Shown: piece after piece, positions 17,373-26,164 of the stretch
Layout of the letters: each line of letters starts with the position of its first letter
How positions within the stretch are numbered: position 1 is the first letter of the stretch
Origin: Phaeoceros laevis
Taxonomy: Eukaryota > Anthocerotophyta > Anthocerotopsida > Notothyladales
Reading direction: 5' to 3'
Assembly: GCA_049999765.1 (NCBI GenBank)
Contig: JBNGIQ010009268.1
Location: forward strand, 62,055-91,930
DNA: 29,876 bases
Translations under genes and position numbers: made by a program
The notes under the pieces: model-generated
Told to the model about the DNA's origin: nothing
Databases searched by the model: none
What the model saw: the letters and a program-made list of their open reading frames with translations, nothing else

Positions 17373-18909
17373 AATGATCATAATGATCAAGAGAAAAAAG
17401 ATAAGTGAAATTGGTCTGTGATCCGTTGTGACAAGTAGACCATATCCATCCTGTTGCCTTGTGAAAAAAGAGAGGTAACTGCCAAAATTGTAGTAAGCAG
17501 ACCATAGTCCATTACTGGATTGCCAAAATGCCTCCTCCTCCAATGCCTCCGATACATTGCGCTGGTACCTACTATTGTTGCGGTGTTGTTTGCGCCTAAC
17601 TACGAAAGGGTTGATGTATCTGTGAATGCAGTAGTGTCCCCTTGGGCATCCGTCTTCCTGTGTCTTCTTACGGATGTTCCTCACGCAGACCCATGTCCTA
17701 CACTACATACCTCCATACCCATGTCCTACACTACTTACCCATATACATGGCCAGTGCATACCGAAGATCATCCTGCATGATGATGTCCTGAATATAGATA
17801 ATCTGCCGCCTGTCTTGTTGTCGTGCTGTAGTGATGGTGCTGTAGTGATCGAAAGGTAGTAAATGCCGATTATGTAGATAGTCTATTGTTGCGTCTCCAC
17901 TGCACTGCCTCCGCACATAGTGTCCCTGTCGTGTTTGCATCTCTACGTACGCAGGTATGTAAGGATGCCTCCATCCTCCACCTGCGACTGTGAGTGTGCT
18001 CCTAGTTGATTCATGGGTAGCTGCAAGCAGAAGTTACAAGACCAAGCAAGGGACAAGAAGAAACCAAACAAAGCATAGTAGGAGACTGTGTAAGGGCTAC
18101 GGCACTCCTATGATCAGATTGAGGTGGAGTGCAGCCGCCCGACGGCCATTCCTGGTGGCGACCATGCAAGGATGCAATCATGAAGCCTGGAAACAGTAAA
18201 AACATGACAGAATCCCACGGTAATCAACCGGAAAGAACAAAAAAACAGAATGTTCAAGACAGCCTTGGCAAGGCGAGTGCAATGGAAGAGGTTGCAGGCC
18301 AATCCGACATCAGAAAGGCATCCAAAAGCAAAAAACGGTGCGAGAAACCCTAGAAACCATGGAAGCTTACAGCGTGACGCTCCCTCATCTCGGCGTGTTC
18401 ACGGTGAGGGAGGCCACTACACCTATGCGACTCCACATGGGAATCAGGTGTACTGCCTTTTTGGGTGGGGTGCACTATACATGTTGTTGGCATGTAGGTC
18501 ATTAGTAGGCAGACCTAGAGCTTCCAGTTTTTCAAAGAGGTAAACATACACAGGAGTTTGTGATGTAAATAACTGTAATAATCGATTATATCCAAAAAAA
18601 AGGTCCATGTGAGTCAGACACCCATTTCCTCGTTTCGCTTGTCTAGCTCCTGCAGCCATGTGTTCGCTCTAGTTAACATTCTCGCTAGCAGCAACTAGTC
18701 GGGAGAGTTCATCAAACTGACTGATCCAGTGGTGTAGATTGGACAAGAATTTGTGAATCATGTTCCAAGACACTTGTTGTGTTTTTGAAATTTGAAGAAT
18801 GCATAGGCAAACATAACAGAATGCTGGCAAATCGCAGCTTGTAAAGGCGGTGACACATGTTGCACTAGTGTATGTGTTGTATTAAATGAGGTTTACATAG
18901 TCCCTTCAG
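17373..18909. other. Unassigned region, no gene recognised
   Basis: Nothing matches a known family on either strand. The longest ORF here (17274-17684, minus, 136 codons) has a hydrophobic, low-complexity C-terminus and overlaps the repeat. A small duplication CCCATGTCCTACACTAC occurs at about 17691 and 17719. Confidence 0.4.
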
Positions 18910-18925
18910 CTGTCTCTTATACACA
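18910..18925 (+). other. Nextera (Tn5 mosaic end) adapter remnant
   Basis: CTGTCTCTTATACACA matches the first 16 of the 19 bases of the Tn5 mosaic end used in Nextera libraries. It stops at the first N of the gap. This is library sequence left in the assembly, not genome. Confidence 0.95.
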
Positions 18926-19025
18926 NNNNNNNNNNNNNNNNNNNNNNNNNNNNNNNNNNNNNNNNNNNNNNNNNNNNNNNNNNNNNNNNNNNNNNNNNNN
19001 NNNNNNNNNNNNNNNNNNNNNNNNN
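18926..19025. other. Assembly gap of exactly 100 N
   Basis: One hundred consecutive N, the conventional placeholder for a scaffold gap of unknown length. It separates adapter sequence from a fragment of copia B internal sequence. Confidence 0.99.
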
Positions 19026-19054
19026 CTAGTTCGAGAGTGAGTGTTGAGAGGGGG
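19026..19054 (+). repeat. Copia B 3'-internal sequence lying upstream of its 5' LTR
   Basis: These 29 bases (CTAGTTCGAGAG..GAGAGGGGG) are identical to 25446-25474, which is the polypurine-tract region just before the 3' LTR. An ordinary insertion would have unrelated host flank here. Confidence 0.95.
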
Positions 19055-19225
19055 TGTTGGGAAATTAATCAACCCGCACTCAGACATATGTAGTTAAATA
19101 GTTAGGGCTAGTAGAACGGTTACCCCGCGCGAACAAGCGGTTGGCGGTACAAGCGCTCGCGCGCCTAACACTTGTGTATTCGCTCACGACACAATTGCAG
19201 CACTCGCTTGCACACCGTCGCTACA
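19055..19225 (+). repeat. Copia B 5' LTR (171 bp)
   Basis: Begins TGTTGGGAAATTAATC and ends GTCGCTACA, with TG..CA ends. The boundaries are fixed by the match to 25475-25652 and by the primer-binding site on its right. It lacks a 7-bp TTGGGGG-type stretch found in the 3' LTR at about 25567. Confidence 0.95.
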
Positions 19226-19238
19226 TGGTATCAGAGCC
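19226..19238 (+). other. Copia B primer-binding site
   Basis: TGGTATCAGAGCC directly abuts the 5' LTR. It is the standard plant copia site, complementary to initiator tRNA-Met. Confidence 0.95.
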
Positions 19239-19261
19239 ATTTCATGGCAGATTAGATTGGG

Positions 19262-20168
19262 ATGGATTCAGCCATCGGGCACCTCGCCCATCTGCTGTCT
19301 TTTTTTCGTCCTGATCTTGCCGCAGTTATCGTGAGAGCTCGTGCACAGAAAAATCCAGACCTGATCAAGCAGGTGCATGATTTCTTATTGCATAACACAG
19401 CGCTCAGTTCCCCGCGTACATTTCTAGTTAAAAAGCATTTGAAGATGTCGTGGAGGTGCCGCTAGATCCTGATATGTGAAACGAGAGAGGCGTTCAGGCG
19501 ATGCAAGTTAGAAGGAGTTTGTAGTTCTGAGGGTTGTGCATCTCTGTTACATTTGTTGAAGAATACAAGGAGCGCACTTGTGAGGCCATGGATGTGCGCT
19601 GGCAAGAACCACACCGAAGACGTACCCGTAGCAGAGGCGCCCGATCTGGACGGAATAACTCTGGAAGACGAGAGCAACCATTATTTCCCCGTGACTCTCC
19701 GGCTATCCATTTCATCGAAGTTCCCCTGCTCACTCTTCGCGTGGAGGAACCTGTCAGTGCGCATCCTCAAGGCGTCACAAGGAGACCGCGTCTGTTCCTA
19801 GCACTCAGCGTGTAAGAAGCGCAATAACTGCTTCTGACGTGCTGCCAACCCTTGTGAATGCTCGATCCATTGAGTTGCTGCAAGACGAAGTCCGTGGCTT
19901 GTCTAATACTCTTGCAAATTTCACTTCCTCTACATTTAAAGAGACACAAAAATTAGTTAGTTTAGTGGAGAAAGTGCAAGAACAACTTCAAAGACTTGAT
20001 TTTCATGTCTGTAGCCTAGATCTTCGTTTGCTTGTAAACATGCAAAATGAGTGGGTGAGGCAAACTAACTCTGCTAAAAGCTTTCTCCCTGAAGTACACA
20101 GTGCAATCAAGGACTTGAAAGATGAGGAGCCCGTGGTGGTATCATCTGGCCTTCCGCCATTATTTTGA
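19262..20168 (+). pseudogene. gag: Copia B gag N-terminal extension with coiled coil
   Basis: ATG 19262 starts 67 codons (MDSAIGHLAHLLSFFRPDL..) ending at 19465. The sequence continues through shifted frames to an open stretch at 19839-20168. That part has heptad-like spacing typical of a coiled coil (LLQDEVRGLSNTLANF, KLVSLVEKVQEQLQRL), followed by LLVNMQNEWVRQTNSAKSF. Together this places about 350 codons ahead of the gag core, longer than usual for copia gag. I cannot tell whether it was one ORF or includes captured sequence. The first ATG lies 24 bp after the primer-binding site, consistent with a short leader. Confidence 0.6.
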
Positions 20169-20172
20169 CTGA

Positions 20173-21300
20173 ATGCAAACAGCCGAAGAAGAGGCTGCAT
20201 CTGAGCTTATTGAGCAGTCTCTTGAAGCTGATTTTTTGGAAGGCATAGCATCATTATGCAACATGGCAGAAGAGGAAGAAAGAAGAGATAGCAATGCCAG
20301 CAGTGTGGATACTGTGACCGCCACTTTTATGAAAAACATGCAGCCAGTTCAATTTGAATTTAAAGAAAAGGACAGACTTACAAATGGTACAAACTACGAC
20401 GTTTGGAAGCTGCGGATGAAGGGCATTTTGATGGAGCTCTCCTTGTGGGGACATGTCTCTGGTGAGCTTCCTCGCCCAGAGAATGAATCTGGACAGCAAC
20501 AAGGTCAGCGCTCAAATGATCAAGTGCTGTGGGATTTTTTGGATGTGCATGCATAAAGTGCAATACGACTTGGCCTAGTAGAGCAAATGGTCCTTTCTAC
20601 AGCAGCTGCAACATCATCTAAGGAGATGTGGGATCACCTCAGTATGGTTTACCATAGCAAAGACATGATGACGAAAATGTCTGCAAGTGCCAAATATTAT
20701 GGCTTGAAAATGCGTGAAGGTGAGCCCCTTGATCAGTTTATTGGGAAGTTCTGAAATGTTTGCCTTAAGTTGGAGCAATTTGAAATAGCTGTGAAGGAGT
20801 CAGATGCGTGTATGAGGCTATTGTCAGCACTTCCACAAAGCTACATCAATTTTGTCACCAGTCAAAATGCAATACTTAGACTTGCTCAACAATTGGCTGT
20901 TGTGTCAAAGATGGAGGAGGAGGACATACCTACTCTTAATGTGAATGAGCTTGTAGGAGCTCTAATGATGGAGGAAGCCAGTAGGCAGGCTATTGCTGCT
21001 GGTAAGCCATAAAGAGAAAGGGGACAAGTGCTGTTTACAGCTAGCCAAAAAGGGTGGAAGAAGGGCCTCGGCAAACCCTACAAAGCCAAAAGTTTTGCAT
21101 CAAGCTCTGGTGGTGAGACATCTTCAAGTAAGAAGAAGCAAGGCAATTGAAATTGGTGTGGTTTACCTAACCACTGGGAACGAGATTGCAGAAAGAAAAA
21201 GAACAACGAACCTAGGCAGGTCCCTGCTCCTGGGGCACATACTGTGGCCAAGAAGGAAAAGGCAACACCTTCTGTGCTGATGGTCCGAGTCCCTTCCCCT
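20173..21300 (+). pseudogene. gag: Copia B gag core and zinc knuckle (first Cys lost to a stop)
   Basis: UBN2-type copia gag in one frame: FEFKEKDRLTNGTNYDVWKL (about 20349), LWGHVSGELPRPE, SSKEMWDHLSMVYHSKDMM, LKLEQFEIAVKESDACMRLL, ALPQSYINFVTSQNA and a Lys-rich C-terminus. TAA at 20554 and TGA at 20752 interrupt it. The zinc knuckle at 21148-21189 has NWCGLPNHWERDC preceded by TGA where the first Cys of CX2CX4HX4C belongs, so one metal ligand is replaced by a stop. The corresponding knuckle of copia A is intact. Domain order and linkage to protease make the call secure. Confidence 0.92.
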
Positions 21301-21305
21301 TCTGA

Positions 21306-22682
21306 GTTTGTTTCCCCTGCAAGGTCACCAAGGCTTGCGCCAAAAGTAGTCAGTTTTTACCTCGGGCCCTGACAGTCTGCCTAACAGCAACAGAGTCTCA
21401 CCCTTCTAATTGGTTCATAGATTCAGGTGCCACTGCACACATTTGTCATGACAGGTCATCTTTTACACATTATGTCCTACACTCTGAGTCACAAAATGTC
21501 CTGCTAGGGGATGATAGTGAACTGCAGATAAAAGGTGTCGGTGAAGTCACTCTTCATCTTGAAAATGGAAGTCCCCTGGTCTTACACAATGTGTTGCATG
21601 TTCCTGCAATTACAAAGAATTTGATCTTTGTGTGTCAGCTAGTACGCAGACAAGAGTTTGAAGTCCTGTTCAGGAAGTCTATGTGTGTCATTAAGGAGTC
21701 TGGAAAACCTATTGCTGTGGGTCATCTCTCTCATGATCTGTTTCTCCTTAATGCTGTAAGTGTCCCTATTCCATCAGCACAAGTTGCCGGGGTCAGCCCA
21801 AGTATGTCTGCATCAGATGTCACCAGAATTTGGCATATGCGCTTGGGACATCCTAACCCCCGCAAGCTTAAGGACATGAGCACACATTCTATCTACTCAG
21901 ATGGCATTCCACCAACTTTGAGTCCTTTACCTTTCTGTGAGGCGTGCGTATATGGCAAACATCACAAGGAGGCATTCCCAAAGGGTGGAGGCACAAGAGC
22001 TGCTGGGGTTTTGCAACTGGTACATTCAGATTTGTGTGGGCCAGTTTCAACACCATCATTTGGAGGTGGCCTGTACTTTCTCACATTCATAGACGATTTT
22101 AGTAGGTTTTCCTATGTCTATGTGTTGAAGCATAAAATTGATGCGTTTGAACACTTCAAAGAGTACAAGGCTATGGTTGAGCGACAGACCAGCAAGAAGA
22201 TCCTTTGCTTACGAACTGATAATGGTGGTGAGTTCGATTTTGATGAGTTCAACCAGCATTGCAGTGACCTTGGCATTCTGTGCCAGTTCACTGTGCCCTA
22301 TAGTTCGTCGCAAAATGGTGTAGCTGAACGTCGTAACAGATCTGCCCAAGACATTGCCAGATCCATGCTGAAACAAGCTCACCTGCCATTAGCATATTGG
22401 GGAGAAGCCATCAACACTGCTAACTACCTGTATAATCGACTACCATGCGCAGCTATCCAAGGGAAAACACCCTACGAATTATGGTGTGGCCGGAAACCCT
22501 TTGTACAGCACCTTCGTACACTTGGTTCTCCAGCCTACGCCCATGTCCCTAAAGAGAAGCTGGTGCATTTGAAGTTGTCAGATAGAGCACAAAAACTGTC
22601 TTCATTGCATACACGGATGGAATCAAAGCTGACAAGTTATTTGACCCCAAGACAAGGCGTGTCCAATATGCTCGTAGCGTGA
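21306..22682 (+). pseudogene. pol: Copia B protease and integrase with intact D,D-35-E
   Basis: One frame is open over about 459 codons. Protease: NWFIDSGATAHICHDR with catalytic DSG at 21420-21428. Pre-integrase zinc region: WHMRLGHPNPRKLK and PFCEACVYGKHH. Integrase catalytic residues: Asp in HSDLCG (22029), Asp in DNGGEF (22218) and Glu in NGVAERRN (22326), giving 63 residues then the canonical spacing of 35. The frame breaks near 22600 just after KLSDRAQK; the expected continuation (YTDGIKADKLFDPKTRR) is in another frame. Upstream the gag frame joins by a shift at 21300-21380. Apart from these breaks it is the best-preserved pol part in the window. Confidence 0.95.
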
Positions 22683-23062
22683 TCTTTGATGAAGCCAGTC
22701 TCTTGGAGACACATGAGGCACATGCTCCCTCCCCTGGTCATTCTGAGGAGGAGGATACTGACTCCGAGCTGGTTGAAGTGCCTACTATATCCTTGCCACC
22801 TAGCTCATCAGCTCGTGCTCCGATTTCTCAGTTCGATCAGTCCCCAAGCAGCATTTCTTTGGAGGTAGAGGAGGCTGCCACCATATCTGGTGAGGAGGAC
22901 ATAGAGCACTCACCAGATCTGTTGGTTGACGATGTTCCAAGCCCACCAGCTAAGGACGCTGCAGCACCTAGTGCATCTACATCGAGGCCCTCCAGAAATC
23001 GGTCTGCTCGGGTTATCTTTGATCCCAGCGACTGGACACGTCGCAGTCATACTGACAAATAA
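22600..23062 (+). pseudogene. pol: Copia B integrase C-terminal tail and acidic linker
   Basis: The frame runs from the conserved end of integrase (KLFDPKTRRVQYARSVIFDE) into a Ser/Glu/Pro-rich linker (for example DTDSELVEVPTISLPPSSSA) typical of the region between copia integrase and RT. It ends at a TAA (23060-23062) contributed by the 112-bp insertion. The same frame, corrected for the insertion, leads into RT. Confidence 0.85.
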
Positions 23063-23168
23063 AAATACTGCTGTACCCATCCGCTTGCGGGTGCCCTATT
23101 CAGGGCAAGGGGGGGACCCTCTATGGGTCCGTCTAAACCTCCTCAAATGATCATCACATCACACTGAC
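23057..23168 (+). mobile_element. 112-bp insertion in copia B pol, related to the 76-bp insertion at 9682
   Basis: CATACTGAC at 23048-23056 and CACACTGAC at 23160-23168 (8 of 9 identical) bracket the insert. Linker coding is in frame 2 before and frame 0 after, exactly as 112 bp would produce. The core at 23102-23146 matches 9694-9736 with few differences, including GACCCTCTATGGG. It also contains small hairpins (GCCCT..AGGGC; GGACCC..GGGTCC) and ends in a TCA-rich tail (TGATCATCACATCAC). 5' truncation, target duplication and tail fit a very short LINE copy or SINE. Confidence 0.75.
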
Positions 23169-24928
23169 TGGGCTACTCGAGAGGTGGTTGAGGCCATTCC
23201 AGCTGTAGAGGGGGATGCTGCCACTCAAGGTGACGAAGCGGAGTTAGAACCAGAATCTTCCTTGCACACCATGCTCCAGTTAGGCTTACCTAATGTTTCA
23301 ACTGAGAAGGAGGTAGCACATGCTTTGGCAGTTGCCCAACTGGATCCCAAAGACCCATAATCTATGAGGGAGACATACTCTGGCCCTAATGCAAACAAAT
23401 AGAAGCAAGCAGTCAAGGAGGAGTATGACTCTCTAATCAAGAATGGAACTTGGTCTTTGCAGCCTCTACCACCCAACATGAAAGCTATTTCCTGCAAGTG
23501 GGTATTCAAGACGAAGTATAAGGCTGATGGATCCATTGAAAGGTATAGAGCAAGACTTGTGGTTCGGGGTTTCTCTCAAAAACCAGGCGAAGATTACTTT
23601 GAAACTTTTGCACCTGTAATTAAGTTCCCGACTCTTCGAATGGTACTTGCTATTGCTGCCCATTGCGATTTAGACTTGTAGCAGATGGATGTGCGGACTG
23701 CCTTCCTCAATGGGCAGCTGGAGGAGGAAATTTACATGTCCCAACCTGAGGGATACATCCAAAAAGGTCAGGAACAGCTAGTCAGCAAACTGCACAAAAC
23801 CTTATATGGTTTAAAGCAAAGCCCTCATGCTTGGCATACTCGGCTTGACAATTTCCTGGTCAACAACTGCGGTTTCCAGAAGGCTAAGGCTGATTCAAAT
23901 CTGTATATTTTGAAGAACGGGGCTTATCTCATGCTCCTTGTTTATGTGGATGATCTGGTCATGGCAGGCACTCCTGGTCTAGGGAACCTTATGACCACTG
24001 TGAAGAATCTCCTGAAAGCAGAATTTGATATGTCAGATATTGGCGATCTCTCATGGTGCCTAGGTGTTGAGATAAAACGTGACACGAAGAGGAGGACCCT
24101 TACCTTATCCCAAAGGAAGTATATTATTGACAGCTTGGCGAAGTTTAATCTGGCAGATGCACATGCATCATCAACACCACTAGTTGCCGACATTAAACTC
24201 ACAAGAGAGCAAGCTACATCAAAAGAGGAGGAGATCAGGGAGACGTTGAAAGTACCTTATAAACAAGCAGTAGGAACACTTATTTTTCTTATCTGTCTGA
24301 CGAGATCTGATATCGCCTTCGCACTTCACCTGGTGTCCCAGTTTTTGGCAAAGTTTGGAAGAGAACACTGGACCTCTGTGAAGAGGATATTTCGTTATCT
24401 GAAAGGTACAATGGATTTCTGCATCACTTACCAAGCATCTGGGAAGAAAACCTTGTTGCTTGAGGGTTTCTGCGACAGCGACTGGGCAGCCGACCCAGAC
24501 AGTCGCAAATCAGTGGCCGCCTATGTATTCACCTTGGCTGGAGGACCAATCTCCTGGTCCTGCAAGAGAAATGCAAGCATCTGCCTCTCCAGCACGGAGG
24601 CAGAATATAAAACCTTAATGGTGGCTGCAAAAGAGGCTGTGTGGGATCGAAGGTGTTTGGACGATGCCGGTCAGACTCAAGAGATACTCACTGTTCTGCA
24701 TTGTGATAATCAGGGTGCAATTGCCCTGACAAGTAACCCTGTATTCCAACATGCACCAAACATATTGAGGTGCATCATCACTTCATTCGTGATGTGGTGG
24801 AGCGTGGTGAGGTGGTTCTGACCTATATCAACACAAGCGAGAACCCGACGGACATCCTCACCAAGGCCTTGTCAAGTGAAGCCCACATGAAGCATTGTCG
24901 GAAGCTTGGACTTGTGCCTGACAAGTAG
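23169..24928 (+). pseudogene. pol: Copia B reverse transcriptase and RNase H
   Basis: After the insertion the linker continues, with stops at 23358 and 23400, into [59 protein letters not shown] at 23679 precedes QMDVRTAFLNGQLEEEIYM. From 23685 the frame is open for 378 codons with TLYGLKQSPHAWH, catalytic YVDD at 23943-23954, SWCLGVEIKRD, and RNase H motifs GFCDSDWAADPDSRKS, LSSTEAEYKTL and LHCDNQGAIALTSN. A frameshift near 24755 puts the last conserved block (KHIEVHHHFIRDVVERGE, DILTKAL) in another frame, ending at TAG 24926. Catalytic residues are all present; the breaks abolish a full product. Confidence 0.95.
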
Positions 24929-25465
24929 ACCTAGAAAGTTAGGAAGCTAGATTGATTGCATGCTTTTGAGACTGCTGTTGCTTGAGATTCAGAACATACC
25001 TGCCTCAAGTTGAGTCGGCAGCCTATAGATGCAAGTCTGGCACTGGACAAACAAACCCAATCAGTCACTCAGTCACTCAGAATCTGCAGAGGAGATGATC
25101 TGGTTGTTACCGTAGAAAGTGGTGATCTGTGAAGGCGACCCGCCTTGCTTGGTGGTACTTTTCATGCGCAATCCACCGTGCCGACACAGGTAGCTACTTG
25201 GTGCCCAGTCTTCCCCAATGCAAACAAGCGAACAACCATCATGGTGGCCAACTGGCAGCTGCTTTCAACCCAGCTTGCTGCTGTTGCATTCCAGAGATTT
25301 TGCGGTGAGTAGTCACGCTCCACTTCCATTTCTGCAACCTTGGTCTCTACCCTGTGAAAAATGAGCTCAAGATGGCAGTGGACAATTCGGAGTGCTCTCG
25401 CAGCGGCGACCAGCAGGAAGATTATGGCAAAGCGTCACATGGTAGCTAGTTCGAGAGTGAGTGTT
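24929..25465 (+). other. Copia B 3' untranslated region
   Basis: About 540 bp between the pol stop and the polypurine tract with no ORF of note. It contains a direct duplication CAGTCACT at about 25062-25078 and a GCG|GTGAGT word near 25302 that resembles a splice donor, with no evidence of use. Confidence 0.75.
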
Positions 25466-25474
25466 GAGAGGGGG
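25466..25474 (+). other. Copia B polypurine tract
   Basis: GAGAGGGGG directly abuts the TG of the 3' LTR. This is the plus-strand priming site of LTR retrotransposons. Confidence 0.9.
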
Positions 25475-25652
25475 TGTTGGGAAATTAATCAACCCGCACT
25501 CAGACATATGTAGTTAAATAGTTAGGGCTAGTAGAACGGTTACCCCGCACGAACAAGCGGTTGGCGGTTGGGGGTACAAGCGCTCGCGTGCCTAACACTT
25601 GTGTATTCGCTCACGACACAATTGCAACACTTGCTTGCACACTGTCGCTACA
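25475..25652 (+). repeat. Copia B 3' LTR (178 bp)
   Basis: TGTTGGG..GCTACA. It matches the 5' LTR except for an additional 7 bp and five substitutions, all G/A or C/T. In each case the 5' LTR has C or G in CG (four) or CHG (one) context and the 3' LTR has the deaminated form. Confidence 0.95.
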
Positions 25653-25656
25653 GTCC

Positions 25657-25992
25657 AAGGATCGCAACGCAAGACGAAACATCGTTTGCCGCATGGAAGG
25701 GTATTCCCAGTTGGAACGGTGAGAGTAGAACAAGCATGAGGATCGCAATGTAGGACGAAAGAGATTGTCTACTGCATAGAAGGGCATTCCAAATAAGAGT
25801 TGTGAGAAGTGAGAGACAAATGAGGCACATTTGAGGATCGCAACTTAGGACGAGAGTGGTCTGCCGAGTGGAAGGACGTTCCTTGTGAGAGTTGTGGAGA
25901 AGGGACACGCCTGAGGATCGCAATGTAGGACGAGGAAGTTGTCTACCGCGTGGAAGGACGTTGCCAATGGGATTTGAGAGGAGTACCCTTAG
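25657..25992 (+). repeat. Four-unit minisatellite (80-95 bp) abutting copia B
   Basis: Units start at about 25657, 25738, 25833 and 25913 with AGGATCGCAA..GACGA, then TTGTCTACCGC..GGAAGG..GTTCC, then GAGAGTTGTG..GA. They are diverged but collinear. The first begins within 5 bp of the 3' LTR, so copia B probably inserted into or beside this array. Confidence 0.85.
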
Positions 25993-26164
25993 GGAATTGG
26001 CCGTGGTGCTGGAGGGTGTAGTTTTCCATCGTTTCAGGCAGCTCAGCCTTTGGTTTTGGGTGTGTCTGTAGGGACAAAAGTTCCGAAGGACAAAGTTAGT
26101 AGCACTTAGAGTCCATTTGGTTTGATGTTGCTCGTAAGTGAGTCTTATGTGGGAACGAATTCCC
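25993..26164. other. Short unassigned spacer
   Basis: No motif or repeat recognised between the minisatellite and the broken end of the minus-strand LINE. Confidence 0.4.

Larger units (their letters stand above)
19055..25652 (+). mobile_element. Copia B: near-complete Ty1/copia element, 6.6 kb
   Basis: Order: 5' LTR, primer-binding site, long gag, protease, integrase, RT, RNase H, about 540 bp of 3' UTR, polypurine tract, 3' LTR. This is the Ty1/copia order (integrase before RT). LTRs differ by five substitutions and one 7-bp indel, so it is much younger than copia A. Coding breaks: stops at 20554, 20752, 21148, 23358, 23400 and 23679; frameshifts near 20170, 21300-21380, 22600 and 24755; and a 112-bp insertion at 23057. 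No target-site duplication can be tested because the left flank is element-derived. Confidence 0.95.

Noticed and set aside
19226-19238. tRNA-like match
   Set aside because: It is the retrotransposon primer-binding site, complementary to the 3' end of a tRNA; no cloverleaf surrounds it.
23075-23135. Hairpins considered as a Helitron 3' end
   Set aside because: No CTRR terminus after the hairpin, and the flanking direct repeat, frame evidence and tail fit target-primed insertion instead.
25295-25440. Splice-donor-like GCG|GTGAGT and a later CAG|G in the copia B 3' UTR, considered as a captured host exon
   Set aside because: No coding motif on either side and no second copy; chance match is likely.
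25648-25923. 91-codon minus-strand ORF across the minisatellite
   Set aside because: Produced by the repeat units themselves; the translated units do not resemble a protein family.
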